A stretch of 64,000 nucleotides of DNA, from NCBI RefSeq assembly GCF_006717045.1, contig NZ_VFPH01000001.1, positions 806,001-870,000 on the forward strand, written 5' to 3'. The position numbers and the translations under genes were made by a program. Below, piece by piece: positions 9,901 to 18,444 of this stretch. The notes beneath the pieces are model-generated. The model made no database searches and was not told where the DNA came from. It saw nothing but the letters and a program-made list of their open reading frames with translations. How positions within the stretch are numbered: the first letter of the stretch is position 1; each line of letters starts with the position of its first letter. The stretch comes from Pseudonocardia cypriaca. Lineage in GTDB: Bacteria > Actinomycetota > Actinomycetes > Mycobacteriales > Pseudonocardiaceae.

Positions 9901-10269
9901 GACCGCGCGGGCGAGCCGGCCACGCCGGGCCGCGACCTCCGCGTCGGGTGCGTCGGCGAGCATCGCGAGCACCGAGTCGCTCCCGGCGCGGGCCGCGGCG
10001 GGGTCGGCCAGGCCGCGCTCGGCGGTGACCAGGCGGTCCCGGACGCGTTCGCGCAGCTCCTGGGTGGCCTCCCGGCCGAACGTGACGAGCATGAGCTCGG
10101 GCAGCGCTGCGTGGCCCTCGGCGACGTAGCGGGCGGCGAGCGCCGCGATCGTGAAGGTCTTGCCGGTACCGGCGCTCGCCTCCAGGACGGTGGTGCCCGA
10201 CGGCAGGTCGCCACAGACGTCGAACGCGGCGGGCGCGAGCACCTGGGTGGGGAACTGGATCACCGTCAT
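6934..10269 (-). CDS. recB: RecBCD exonuclease subunit RecB (helicase/nuclease)
   Basis: 1111 residues from the ATG at 10269, which overlaps the recC stop (ATGA). UvrD-type helicase: Walker A EASAGTGKTFTI at about 30-41, motif VLVDEFQDTDPVQW (Walker B), GDPKQAIYAFRGAD, the late helicase motifs (IITIHRSKGLEFP, LLYVALTRAR), and a C-terminal RecB-family nuclease with the VVDYKTNWLG motif and the following QALLYSVALHRYLR helix. It unwinds 3'-5' and cuts DNA in the RecBCD complex, and normally loads RecA after Chi. All catalytic nuclease residues expected for an active RecB nuclease appear present. Confidence 0.96.
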   Translation of the reverse strand: MTVIQFPTQVLAPAAFDVCGDLPSGTTVLEASAGTGKTFTIAALAARYVAEGHAALPELMLVTFGREATQELRERVRDRLVTAERGLADPAAARAGSDSVLAMLADAPDAEVAARRGRLARAVTQFDAATIATTHQFCQQMLAGLGVAGDGDRDAVFVESIEDVLTEVVDDFYVRKYGARGAGTPDFSRTEALALARRAVYDGQARLEPRGAEPGTAAHVRHRFATAVRAEVARRKRARRIYTYDDMLTRLADALADPARGAAARLRARYRVVLVDEFQDTDPVQWQILRKAFHGTTTLVLIGDPKQAIYAFRGADVVSYLDATEAAHHHATLARNWRSDSVLLEALDTVFAGAALGDPRITVHPVESAHPGSRLRGAPVDTPFRLRVASRAGLPKAPRRDLAVVGPARELVTRDAAADIAALLASGATVAGAPVAPGDIAVLVRTNDQGAMIRQALAAAGVPAVLSGTASVFGTPVAREWLTLLEALEQPRAARVRAAALTPFLGRTVAELCGPDAEALLDEIGATLRAWAVVLHERGVAALLEAVTTGTGLPGRLLGVAEGERLLTDLRHIAQTLHAAAVSEHLGPAALVEWLRHRITDAAQDVVVERSRRLESDADAVQIITIHRSKGLEFPIVYVPFAWDRNVRDPDVPLLHDESGTRVLDVGGESGDGWKERVARHRAEEAGEDLRLLYVALTRARSQVVTWWVPATTTATSPLHRLLIGRPPAGRDPAEVYRVPADNAALHALRELAGSRISVEEIGFSRAALTFSAAQPVGGELRAAEFSRRLDIAWRRTSYTALTATAGHGPGVGSEPEAPGIDDEAAVELAAGIEVAGVPSPMADLPLGAGFGTLVHGIFEAADLTAADLPGELTAHAREQLVHHPVPGVEAEQLGSALLPAVQTPLGPLAGGLRLGDIAPRDRLAELDFELPLAGGDTPGPPVALGAIVPLLRRHLPADDPLQSYPDALAGLDEQPLRGYLTGSIDAVLRLPGSRFAVVDYKTNWLGPMGPDGREPLTSAHYTPPRLAEAMIAAHYPLQALLYSVALHRYLRWRLPGYAPERHLGGVLYLFVRGMCGPDTPAVDGVPCGVFSWAPPAPLVVELSQLLDGGA

Positions 10270-13200
10270 AGCCGCACCACGTCTTCTGCCGAGAGCAGCG
10301 GGGACCAGACCTGCAGCGCGAGCGTGCCGAACCGCGTGGGCTCCCCACCCGGCGGGCCGGGCACGGTGAGCACCTCGGGCCCGGCGTCGGGACCCCATGC
10401 ACGGACGTGCGCGGTGTCGGCGCGCTCGGCGCCTGCGCCTGCGGTCCACTTGCGCAGCGCCTCGTCGAGCGCCCCGGACGGGTCGGCGCCGCCGCGGCGG
10501 ACGGTGGCGTAGGTGTGGCCGGCGACGGTGGGGAGCGGCAGCGGCTCGCGCAGGCCCGCACGTCGCAGCGCCACGAGCTCGGCGAGCTCGGCGACGGCGC
10601 TGTCGGGGTCGAGCGGGCCCGCGGTGGCCATCGAGAGCCCGAACTTCTGCCCGCGTCCGATCGTGACCGCGCGCCACGGCTCACGGGTGGCCGCGGTGAG
10701 GGCGAGCAGCCGCACCCAGGCCCGTACCCGCTGCTTGGCGGCGAGCCGGGAGAACTCCGCGCGCAGGAGGACGTTCCCGTGCAGCCCGCCGATCGTGCCG
10801 ACGACGCGGGTGCCGTCCGGCAGGGTGACGTCGACGTCGCGGTCGCCCGCCTCACCCACGAGATACGGCTGGGCGGCGGAGACGATCGGTTCGACGTCGT
10901 CGAGCACCCGGATGAGCACCTGCTCGCCGAGCGCACCCGGTGGCAGCTCCCCGCGGCGCCACTCGGCCTGCCGGCAGCGGTCGAGGGGCCGTCCGGCGAG
11001 CCGGTCGCGCAGCAGCCGGTCGCCGATCGACCACGTCGCCAGCCCGTCGAGGTCGACCGGCAGCGAGTCGGTGTCCTGCTCCTCCGCGGTGAACAGCGAG
11101 AGCCCGACCCGCTGGCGCATGAACTCCTTCACCGGGTGCTCGACGAACGACACCAGGTCGTCGAGCGCGACCACCTCGTCGTCCTCCGGTGGGGGCAGCG
11201 GATCGGTGAGGAACGGGGCGGGCGGTGCCTTTGCGTTTCTGGCGGCCACCGCCCCTGCGAGCTCCGCCCGGTCGAAGCTGAAGGGCTCGGGGCCTGCGAA
11301 GTTGCGCGGGTCGAACGGCTGCAGCGGGTGGCGCAGCGCCACCTGGCGGAGCGCGTCGTGGCCCGCGGTGGCGGCGACGGTGTCGAGCAGCTCACCGAGC
11401 GGCACGGCCGGCGGGCGGCGGGAGCCGGTGCGCTCGTCGGCGCCCGAGTGCACGACGACGAGGTGTTCGGTGGCGGCGCAGATGGCGTCGAGGAACAGCT
11501 GGCGGTCCTCGCTGCGCGGGTCGCGTTCGCCGACGTGCGGGTCGCGGGCCAGCAGGTCGTCGCCGTCGGGCACGCCGGCGCGCGGGAAGGCCCCGTCGTC
11601 GAGCCCGAGCAGGCAGATCACGCGGTGCGGCACCGACCGCATCGGCACCAGCGTGGCCACGGTGAGCGTCCCGGTGCGGAAGTTGGCCCGGGTGGGGCGC
11701 CCGCGCAGCCGCTCGGCCAGCAGGCCGCGGACGTCGGCGAGCCCGAGCGCGACCGTGGCGGCGTGCGGCCCGGCCGCCCGGACGGCAGCGGCCAGCTCGG
11801 CGCGCGCCTGCGTGCCCTGCCACTCGTCGGCCCCGGTGACGAGGGTGAGCGCGTCGAGACCGTCCTGCAGCACCGCGACCCACCGCTCGAGGGTCTGCTG
11901 CCCGGCCAGGCCCGCGAGGACGGCCGCGACCCGCTCGACGAACTCCGCGAGCCTCCCGACCCGCGCGACGTCGCCGGACTCGACCTCGTCGAGGGGCAGC
12001 GCGGTGCCGAGCCACTCGTGCTCGGCGCCCGACATGGCCACGCCCAGCAGCAACCGGTCGAGGCCTGCCGACCAGGTGTTCTGCGGGAACCCGTCGAGCT
12101 GGAACGGCGCCCGGTGCGCCCCGTCGAGCCCCCACCGCACGCCGGAACGCACCACGAGCTCGCGCAGCCGTTCGAGGTCGGCCTCGTCGAGGTCGAAGCG
12201 CCTGCGCACCGGCGCACTGGCGAACAGGTCGAGCAGCTGCGACGCGGTGGCGCGGGAACCGGCGAGCTCCAGCAGCTGCGCCACGGTGTCGAGCAGCGGG
12301 TTGATCTGGCGCAGCGCGCGGTCGGCGAGGCGGACCTGCAGGCGCTGCCCGGGGTGGGCGTCGGACCCGTCGGCCAGCCCGAAACAGGCCGAGACCAGCG
12401 GCGCGAACGTCTCGACGTCCGGGCACATCACCAGGACGTCGCGCGGCTCGAGGGTGGGGTCGGACTCCAGCAGCCCGAGCACGATCTCCCGCAGCACCTC
12501 GACCTGCCGGTCCGGCCCGTGGCAGGAGTGCACCTGCACGCTGCGGTCGTCGGGCTGCAGCACGAACCCGCCGTCGGGCACGCGGTCGTCGCGCAGGTCG
12601 GCCTGCAGCCGCTGCAGGAGCGTGGCGGGCGGGTCGTCGGACGCCGGGTGGTGGGTGTCGACGCACTCGGCGGGGAGCCGGAGCTGCAGCTCACGGGCGT
12701 CGCGGCCGAGGGAGCCCAGCAGCGGGTGGCGGGGTGTGCCTGCGGTGGGATCGGCGCGGCGGAGCGGGATCTCGCGCGGCGCCACGACCGCGGACCACAG
12801 CGCGGGCGACGGGTGGGGCAGCCACAGGTGCACGTCGCGGTGCTCGGCGAGCGCCGCGAGCACCGCGAGGTGCTCGGCGGGCAGGCGGGTGGGGCCGAAG
12901 ATCGACACCCGTGCCGGCAGCGTGACGACCTCCGGGTGGGCGCGCAACGCCGCGCACGCCGCCTCGAGCCGCTCGGCGGGGGAGGGGGCGCCGATGCGCT
13001 CGCGCAGCCGCCGCCACAGCTCCGGCTGCCAGGCGAGATCGGCGGCGCGACCCTCCGGGGCCTGCTCGCCGGACAGCCACGCGATGAGCATGGCGGGCCG
13101 GTGGCCGGCGTAGGAGGCGAAGAGGTCGGTGAGGTGGCGCGCGACGGCGTACCGGCGACCCCGCTCCGCGTCTCCAACGTGGGCCCCCAACGGGGCGCAC

Positions 13201-13541
13201 CATTCCTCCTCGACGCTCGCGTCGATCACCTCCAGCAGCGGCCACACCACCCGCTCCGGCTGCCAGGGGTCGTCGGCGGGGTGCACGCCGGTGGCCGCCG
13301 CGACCACCTCGGCCACCACCGCGGCCGGGGAGGGGAAGGCCACGCCGGCGCACACCCCGTCACCCGCGCCGACTGCCGCCCCCAGCCGGTGGGCCAGCCG
13401 CTGGGCGAGCCACCGCTCCACACCCCTGGCCGGCACCGCGACGACCTCGGCCGCGAACGGGTCGGCCGGCGGCTCGGCCAGCAGCTCGCCGAGCGCGCGG
13501 GCCAGCGTGTCGGCCCGTTCGGCCCGGTGCAGGTGCCACAT
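10266..13541 (-). CDS. recC: RecBCD exonuclease subunit RecC
   Basis: 1091 residues, ATG at 13541 with a purine-rich GAGGGGGG ribosome binding site. The N-terminal part has the RecC pattern (ERWLAQRLAHRLG, FPSPAAVVAEV), then VHSCHGPDRQVEVLREIVL, MCPDVETFAPLV, and VICLLGLDDGAFPR. RecC is a dead helicase-like scaffold that splits the strands and reads Chi. It opens the operon; recB and recD follow by ATGA overlaps, which suggests translational coupling and fixed stoichiometry. Confidence 0.96.
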   Translation of the reverse strand: MWHLHRAERADTLARALGELLAEPPADPFAAEVVAVPARGVERWLAQRLAHRLGAAVGAGDGVCAGVAFPSPAAVVAEVVAAATGVHPADDPWQPERVVWPLLEVIDASVEEEWCAPLGAHVGDAERGRRYAVARHLTDLFASYAGHRPAMLIAWLSGEQAPEGRAADLAWQPELWRRLRERIGAPSPAERLEAACAALRAHPEVVTLPARVSIFGPTRLPAEHLAVLAALAEHRDVHLWLPHPSPALWSAVVAPREIPLRRADPTAGTPRHPLLGSLGRDARELQLRLPAECVDTHHPASDDPPATLLQRLQADLRDDRVPDGGFVLQPDDRSVQVHSCHGPDRQVEVLREIVLGLLESDPTLEPRDVLVMCPDVETFAPLVSACFGLADGSDAHPGQRLQVRLADRALRQINPLLDTVAQLLELAGSRATASQLLDLFASAPVRRRFDLDEADLERLRELVVRSGVRWGLDGAHRAPFQLDGFPQNTWSAGLDRLLLGVAMSGAEHEWLGTALPLDEVESGDVARVGRLAEFVERVAAVLAGLAGQQTLERWVAVLQDGLDALTLVTGADEWQGTQARAELAAAVRAAGPHAATVALGLADVRGLLAERLRGRPTRANFRTGTLTVATLVPMRSVPHRVICLLGLDDGAFPRAGVPDGDDLLARDPHVGERDPRSEDRQLFLDAICAATEHLVVVHSGADERTGSRRPPAVPLGELLDTVAATAGHDALRQVALRHPLQPFDPRNFAGPEPFSFDRAELAGAVAARNAKAPPAPFLTDPLPPPEDDEVVALDDLVSFVEHPVKEFMRQRVGLSLFTAEEQDTDSLPVDLDGLATWSIGDRLLRDRLAGRPLDRCRQAEWRRGELPPGALGEQVLIRVLDDVEPIVSAAQPYLVGEAGDRDVDVTLPDGTRVVGTIGGLHGNVLLRAEFSRLAAKQRVRAWVRLLALTAATREPWRAVTIGRGQKFGLSMATAGPLDPDSAVAELAELVALRRAGLREPLPLPTVAGHTYATVRRGGADPSGALDEALRKWTAGAGAERADTAHVRAWGPDAGPEVLTVPGPPGGEPTRFGTLALQVWSPLLSAEDVVRL

Positions 13542-13829
13542 GACTGCCCCCCTCGTTCACGTTCTGCGCACACGCTAGGGGCGGGCGGTGACAGTCCCCG
13601 ACGCGGGCGGGTCAGTTGTCCACAAGTCACCCGTCTTGTGCTCGGCGCGCCCGTCCGCGGCGGGAGATGTGGAGGTCGCTGCACCCTCGGTGATCATCCA
13701 CCTCGGCCGATCACTACACAGGGTGATCGCGCCCGAGAAACAACACGATGGTGTCATCCCGCTTTCGCCCGGCTAACGGAAAGCTGGGACCTACGCGATC
13801 ACCGGGTACAGGACGCGGAGGAGGATCAC
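13542..13829. other. 288 bp divergent spacer with repeated GTGATC/GATCAC half-sites
   Basis: This spacer separates the recC start from the gene at 13830. It holds four copies of the hexamer GTGATC or its complement (13690-13695, 13709-13714, 13723-13728, 13796-13801); the middle two form an inverted repeat with 8 bases between. A single DnaA-box-like TTGTCCACA lies at 13616-13624. No convincing -35/-10 pair was found. A short open frame inside (13588-13776) has no ribosome binding site and looks non-coding. Confidence 0.4.
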
Positions 13830-14225
13830 GTGAACGCCGACAGGAGCGACGCGACGACCGGGCCGGTGGTTCCGGAGCAGCGAGGCGTGCGTGACGAGGC
13901 CCGCGCCGAGGTGCTGTGCCGTCATGCTCGCCTGACCAAGGCGGGGCGTCCGATCTTCTGCCGGCCCAGCCGCGCCGAGATCGAGGGCCGGGTGCTTCCG
14001 CGCCAGGGCCCCGGCTCGGACGGCAAGGTGATCTACTCGACCCGCGAGGACGCCGAGGCCGCTGCCCGCGAGCTGGAGGCGCTGGGCGCCCGCCCGTTGC
14101 GCTCCTACATCTGCTCGCGCTCCCGTGGCGGCCACTTCCACCTGACGACCGACTCGACCCCGCGCACCGGCCACCTGCCCCTGCACCTGCGCATCCCCCA
14201 GCAGCGCATCCCGATCTCCGCCTGA
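13830..14225 (+). CDS. Small conserved-looking protein with zinc-finger-like cysteine/histidine pattern
   Basis: 131 residues. GTG start at 13830 is set by a near-ideal GGAGGAGG (13817-13824) five bases upstream. Visible features: VLCRHARLTKAGRPIFCRP (two cysteines about 14 apart) and, 60 residues later, YICSRSRGGHFHLTTD. The second resembles the short actinobacterial/phage motif YxCxxCgxwHLT of small zinc-binding proteins, with one cysteine replaced. Very basic overall. A zinc- or nucleic-acid-binding role is a guess; I do not recognise the family. It reads away from recC, and a repeat element follows directly. Confidence 0.7.
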   Translation: MNADRSDATTGPVVPEQRGVRDEARAEVLCRHARLTKAGRPIFCRPSRAEIEGRVLPRQGPGSDGKVIYSTREDAEAAARELEALGARPLRSYICSRSRGGHFHLTTDSTPRTGHLPLHLRIPQQRIPISA

Positions 14226-14263
14226 CGCTCGTCCAAACGGTCTGCTCAGGTGGTTCCGCAGTC

Positions 14264-14498
14264 CGAACGGCACCCTGGCCGGACAGGTCTGAACGAAGGT
14301 GCCGTTCGTGCTGGGATCGGCCGGATCAGCACCCGGTGATCGGTCCGCGATGGCGACGATCGCCCTGTCGAGGGCGCGAAGCGTGATCTCGCGGCGGTCA
14401 ACGCCGCATGATCGGTCCGGGATGAGGTGGATCGCCCTGGTGAGGGGGTCGAGGATCGAGCCGACCCAACCGACTCGAGCCGGCAAAGTGCCGTTCGC
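14264..14498. repeat. Dispersed intergenic element, copy A (terminal inverted repeats)
   Basis: The 327 bp between the stop at 14225 and the pgm start hold no gene but a repeat. Its outer ends are CGAACGGCAC (14264-14273) and GTGCCGTTCG (14489-14498), exact inverted repeats, with a third copy GGTGCCGTTCG at 14298-14308 that makes a terminator-like hairpin with the left end. The core 14337-14393 matches the reverse complement of 44744-44800 at 51 of 57 bases, and 14448-14477 matches the reverse complement of 44616-44645 at 26 of 30. Within the copy, 14409-14460 is a degenerate second version of the core. Confidence 0.75.
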
Positions 14499-14552
14499 CC
14501 CCCGCGGTGGCATCGTGAGCGCGGAGACCCCGCCGCGAACCGGGAGTGCGAC

Positions 14553-16178
14553 ATGCCGAACCATCCCCGCGCCGGAACGCCCGCGCAGCCCGAGGACCTC
14601 ATCGACGTCGAGGCCCTGCTCGCGGCCTACGAGGACCGCGTCCCGGACCCGGACGATCCGGCGCAGCGCGTGGCGTTCGGGACGTCCGGTCACCGGGGTT
14701 CCTCGCTGCGCACCACGTTCAACGACGCCCACATCGCCGCCACCAGCCAGGCGATCTGCGAGTACCGGGCCGCGCAGGGCACCGACGGGCCGCTCTTCAT
14801 CGGACGCGACACGCACGCGCTGTCCGAGCCGGCGTGGGTCACCGCGATCGAGGTGCTCCAGGCCAACGACGTGCACGTGCTCGCCGACTCCGATGACGCG
14901 TTCACCCCCACGCCGGCCGTCTCGCACGCGATCCTCACGTACAACCGCGGCCGGACATCCGGGCTCGCCGACGGCGTGGTCGTCACGCCGTCGCACAACC
15001 CGCCGGCGGACGGCGGGTTCAAGTACAACCCGCCCAACGGCGGCCCGGCCGACACCGATGCCACCTCCTGGATCGCCGACCGCGCGAACGAGCTGCTGCG
15101 CGCGGGTCTCGAGGGGGTGCGGCGCACCTCGCTCGACCGGGCCGGGCTCGCCCGCTACGACTTCCTCGGCGCGTACGTCGCCGACCTGCCGTCGGTGGTG
15201 GACCTGGACGCGATCCGGTCCGCCGCAGTGCACATCGGCGCCGACCCGATGGGCGGGGCCAGCGTGGCGTACTGGGGCGCGATCGCGGAGCGGCACGACC
15301 TCGACCTCACCGTCGTCAACCCGGCCGTCGACCCGCAGTTCGGGTTCATGACGCTCGACTGGGACGGCAAGATCCGGATGGACTGCTCGTCGCCGTACGC
15401 GATGGCGTCGATGGTGGGGCGGCGCGGGGAGTTCCGCATCGCCACCGGGAACGACGCCGACTCCGACCGCCACGGGATCGTCACCGCCGACGGGCTGATG
15501 AACCCCAACCACTTCCTCGCCGTCGCGATCGGCTACCTGTACGCCCACCGGGCGGGCTGGTCCCCGGACGCGGGCGTGGGCAAGACGGCCGTCAGCTCGT
15601 CCATGATCGACCGGGTCACCGCCGACCTGGGTCGCAAGCTCGTGGAGACGCCCGTCGGGTTCAAGTGGTTCGTGCCCGGCCTGCTGGACGGCTCCATCGG
15701 CTTCGGTGGCGAGGAGAGCGCGGGCGCTTCGTTCCTGCGCACCGACGGCGGTGTGTGGACCACCGACAAGGACGGGATCATCCTCGCGCTGCTCGCCTCC
15801 GAGATCACCGCGGTGACCGGCAGCACGCCGAGCGAGCGCTACCGGGAGCTCACCGAGCGGTTCGGCGAGCCGGCCTACGCCCGCACCGACGTGGGCTGCA
15901 GCCCGGACGACAAGGCGAAGCTCGGCAAGCTCTCCGCCGACGACGTGCGCGCCACCGAGCTGGCCGGCGAGAAGATCACCGACCGCCTCACCACTGCCCC
16001 GGGCAACGGCGCCCCGCTGGGCGGGCTCAAGGTCGTCACGGAGGGCGGCTGGTTCGCGGCCCGCCCATCCGGCACCGAGGACGTCTACAAGGTCTACGCC
16101 GAGAGCTTCCACGGCCCGGAGCACCTGGCCCGGATCCAGGAGGAGGCCCAGGAGGTCGTGGCGGCGGCGTTGGGCTAG
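14553..16178 (+). CDS. pgm: Phosphoglucomutase (alpha-D-glucose phosphate-specific)
   Basis: 541 residues, normal for the bacterial Pgm of this type. Motifs in order: FGTSGHRG (about 42-49), the active-site serine loop VVTPSHNPPADGG with S147, the Mg-binding loop GNDADSDRHG, the sugar loop GGEESAGASF and the C-terminal phosphate-binding RPSGTEDVYK. The enzyme interconverts glucose 1-phosphate and glucose 6-phosphate, feeding glycogen, trehalose and cell-wall precursor synthesis. ATG at 14553 follows GGGAG. Single gene; the AraC-type gene downstream points the other way. Confidence 0.95.
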   Translation: MPNHPRAGTPAQPEDLIDVEALLAAYEDRVPDPDDPAQRVAFGTSGHRGSSLRTTFNDAHIAATSQAICEYRAAQGTDGPLFIGRDTHALSEPAWVTAIEVLQANDVHVLADSDDAFTPTPAVSHAILTYNRGRTSGLADGVVVTPSHNPPADGGFKYNPPNGGPADTDATSWIADRANELLRAGLEGVRRTSLDRAGLARYDFLGAYVADLPSVVDLDAIRSAAVHIGADPMGGASVAYWGAIAERHDLDLTVVNPAVDPQFGFMTLDWDGKIRMDCSSPYAMASMVGRRGEFRIATGNDADSDRHGIVTADGLMNPNHFLAVAIGYLYAHRAGWSPDAGVGKTAVSSSMIDRVTADLGRKLVETPVGFKWFVPGLLDGSIGFGGEESAGASFLRTDGGVWTTDKDGIILALLASEITAVTGSTPSERYRELTERFGEPAYARTDVGCSPDDKAKLGKLSADDVRATELAGEKITDRLTTAPGNGAPLGGLKVVTEGGWFAARPSGTEDVYKVYAESFHGPEHLARIQEEAQEVVAAALG

Positions 16179-16187
16179 TGCGGGGCA

Positions 16188-17147
16188 CTAGGCCCGGGCG
16201 TTCCCCCGGAACTGCGAGGGGGAGACACCCACCCAGGCGACGAACGCCTGCCGCAGCGACTCGGCCGAGCCGAAGCCGCACCGCCGCGCGATCGTGGCCA
16301 CCGGCTCGCGGGTGCCTGCGAGCAGCTGGGAGGCCGCCTCGAGCCGGGCGTCGCGCACCAGCCGCGCCGGCGTGCGGCCGATGTGCTCGACGAAGAGCCG
16401 GCTCAGGTGCCGCTCGCTCACGCCCGCGAGCGCGGCGAGCCGGCCGACGCCGAGGTCGCCGTCCAGGTTGCTGATCACGTGGTCGATCACCCGCCGGACC
16501 AGGGCGTGGTCGGAGTGCGGGATCCTGGTGAAGAGGCTGATCTGAGCCTGGCTGCCGGGACGCTGCAGGTAGGTGACCATGGCGAGGGCCACCCGCCGGG
16601 CGATCTCGGCCCCGTGGTCCTCCTCGATGAACGAGAGCGTGAGGTCGAGGGACGCCGTGATCCCGCCCGACGTCGACACGGAGCCGTCCCGCACGAAGAT
16701 CGGCGTCGGGTCGACCTGCACCCGCGGGAAGCGGCTGGCCAGCTGAGCGGCCTCGTGCCAGTGGGTGGTGGCTCTCCGGTTGTCGAGCAGCCCGGCGGCG
16801 GCCAGCACGGTGGCCCCGGTGCACGCCGACGCGACCCGCCGCGACGCCCCGGCGAGCCGCTGGACCTGGCCGATGAACCGCGGGTCGGCGGCGGCGGCCT
16901 CGTGGCCGTGCCCTCCCGAGACGACGACCGTGTCGATCGGGCCGTGGACCGTGTCGATGGAACGCTGCCCGGCCAGCGAGAGCCCGGAGTCGCACCGCAC
17001 CGGCCCGCCGGTGGGCGTCGCGAACACCACCTGGTAGACCGGGTCGGCGCCCATCCGGTTGGCGTAGTCGAAGGCCGTCGTCACGCTCGCGACGTCGACG
17101 AGCTCGATGCCGTCGAACCCGACGACCACGACCAGACGTCCCCCCAT
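16188..17147 (-). CDS. AraC-family regulator with DJ-1/PfpI (GATase1-like) N-terminal domain
   Basis: 319 residues. Residues about 4-170 are a DJ-1/PfpI fold with the nucleophile-elbow-like cysteine in VASACTGATVL (C109); residues about 215-315 are a two-helix AraC DNA-binding domain (LGVGRLAALAGVSERHLSRL and VATIARRCGFGSAESLRQAF). This is the FtrA/GlxA-like architecture; such regulators often control amine, quaternary ammonium or aldehyde metabolism, and their effectors are mostly unknown. The ATG at 17147 is chosen because the first beta-strand (LVVVVGFDGIEL) starts four residues later. Divergent from the membrane protein at 17217, which may be its target (inference). Confidence 0.88.
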   Translation of the reverse strand: MGGRLVVVVGFDGIELVDVASVTTAFDYANRMGADPVYQVVFATPTGGPVRCDSGLSLAGQRSIDTVHGPIDTVVVSGGHGHEAAAADPRFIGQVQRLAGASRRVASACTGATVLAAAGLLDNRRATTHWHEAAQLASRFPRVQVDPTPIFVRDGSVSTSGGITASLDLTLSFIEEDHGAEIARRVALAMVTYLQRPGSQAQISLFTRIPHSDHALVRRVIDHVISNLDGDLGVGRLAALAGVSERHLSRLFVEHIGRTPARLVRDARLEAASQLLAGTREPVATIARRCGFGSAESLRQAFVAWVGVSPSQFRGNARA

Positions 17148-17216
17148 GTCGACACACCGTACGGGCGCCCCAACAGATCGGACACCCGATGCGGTCCGTC
17201 CGGCAGACTGCGCACG

Positions 17217-17894
17217 GTGAACCGGATCGGACCGGAACTCGTCCCGGCATGGGCACGGCCGACGCCCGGCGAGCACCGCTGGCCCGCCGCGCTGGCCGTG
17301 GCCGTCGCGATCGGCCTGCAGCTGCTCGTGCCCGCGCGGATGGTGCCCGACGCCCGGTTCGTCCTGCCGGCGCTCGAGCTGGCGGTGCTCGTCGGGCTGA
17401 TGGTGGTCAACCCGTTCCGGGTGGACCGCGAGTCGACGATCCTGCGCACCGGGAGCCTCGGCCTGACGGGGCTCGTCGCGCTGGCCAACGGGTGGTCGGT
17501 CGTTCTGCTCGTCGACGAACTGCTCACGGGACAGCCGGCGACCCCTGGCGAGCTGCTCGGCGCGGGCGGTGCGATCTGGTTGAACAACGTGATCGTGTTC
17601 GGGCTCGTGTACTGGGAGCTCGACCGCGGCGGGCCCGCAGCCCGTGCTGTTGCCGCTCACGACCGGCCCGACTTCCTGTTCCCGCAGATGCAGATCCCGG
17701 AGATCGCCGGCCGGGACTGGGAGCCGCGCTACGTCGACTACGCGTACCTCTCGTTCACCAACGCCACGGCGTTCAGCCCCACCGACGTGCTGCCGCTGTC
17801 GCGGTGGGCGAAGCTGACGATGGCCGTGCAGGCGGGCGTCTCACTCGTGGTGGTCGTGCTCGTCGTCGCCCGCGCGATCAACGCCCTGAGCTGA
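17217..17894 (+). CDS. Four-to-five-TM membrane protein of unknown function
   Basis: 225 residues from a GTG start. Hydrophobic segments at about 20-40, 48-66, 78-105, 112-132 and 198-222. The region before the last TM, DYAYLSFTNATAFSPTDVLPLSRWAK, is well formed and resembles the C-terminal part of small actinobacterial membrane proteins with a pore-like YLSFTNATAF element followed by a final helix; I cannot name the family with certainty. It is divergent from the AraC regulator and overlaps the convergent DUF2127 gene by 17 bp. Confidence 0.75.
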   Translation: MNRIGPELVPAWARPTPGEHRWPAALAVAVAIGLQLLVPARMVPDARFVLPALELAVLVGLMVVNPFRVDRESTILRTGSLGLTGLVALANGWSVVLLVDELLTGQPATPGELLGAGGAIWLNNVIVFGLVYWELDRGGPAARAVAAHDRPDFLFPQMQIPEIAGRDWEPRYVDYAYLSFTNATAFSPTDVLPLSRWAKLTMAVQAGVSLVVVVLVVARAINALS

Positions 17895-18354
17895 GCAGCC
17901 GGTACTCGCGCAGGATCAGCACGATGATCACGATGTCCAGCGCGGCGAGGAACGGCAGCACCACCGAGCCGGTGTGCAGCGCGCGGATCAGCTCGTAGCC
18001 GACGAACACCGCGAGCACGGCGGCCGCGACGGGGTATGCCCGGCGCCACTTCCGCAGCAGCGCCCACACCAGCGCGAGCTTCACGACGCCGTGCAGGCCG
18101 AGGTAGACCAGCACGAAGGTGCGGTCGCCGGACGCGAACTCCGCGGTGCCCGCCACGAGGTGGCGGGTGAGGAAACCGTCGGGCGGGCCGAGCAGGTCGC
18201 GGCTGACGACCTCGGCGACCAGCCGCTGCACCGTGGCGGCGGGCACGAGCAGCAGCGCCACCGCGGCGACCAGCTCTGCGGCGCCGTCCAGCCCCTTCAC
18301 CAGCAATGCGGCCTTGAACAACCGCTCGGTGCGGCGGGCACTGGCGTCAGCCAT
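17878..18354 (-). CDS. DUF2127-type membrane protein
   Basis: 158 residues with four predicted membrane segments. The pattern FKAALLVKGLDGAAELVAA at the start and the later LYLGLHG-like VLVYLGLHGVVKLALVWALL, YELIRALHTGSVVLPFLAALDIVIIVLILREY are the signature of the DUF2127 family. Function is unknown. It is convergent with 17217-17894 and divergent from 18445. Confidence 0.85.
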   Translation of the reverse strand: MADASARRTERLFKAALLVKGLDGAAELVAAVALLLVPAATVQRLVAEVVSRDLLGPPDGFLTRHLVAGTAEFASGDRTFVLVYLGLHGVVKLALVWALLRKWRRAYPVAAAVLAVFVGYELIRALHTGSVVLPFLAALDIVIIVLILREYRLLSSGR

Positions 18355-18444
18355 GGGACGACTTCTACCAGCGCGCGGGACAGGAACCCCAGCGATACGG
18401 ACGAGTTCCTACCCCCGGGCCGCCGTTGCCCCGATGCTTCAGCC

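Noticed and set aside
13616..13624. DnaA-box-like TTGTCCACA
   Set aside because: A single box without an AT-rich unwinding region, dnaA or dnaN; not a replication origin.
13588..13776. 62-codon open frame upstream of the 13830 gene
   Set aside because: No ribosome binding site, no plausible protein features, and it covers the half-site cluster of the spacer.
7081..14225. Very long open frames on the plus strand through the recBCD region
   Set aside because: They are antisense to recC, recB and recD, whose motifs are complete, and their translations are low-complexity Gly/Arg/Gln/Val-rich, as expected from opposite-strand reading in GC-rich DNA. Only the last part from 13830 is a gene.
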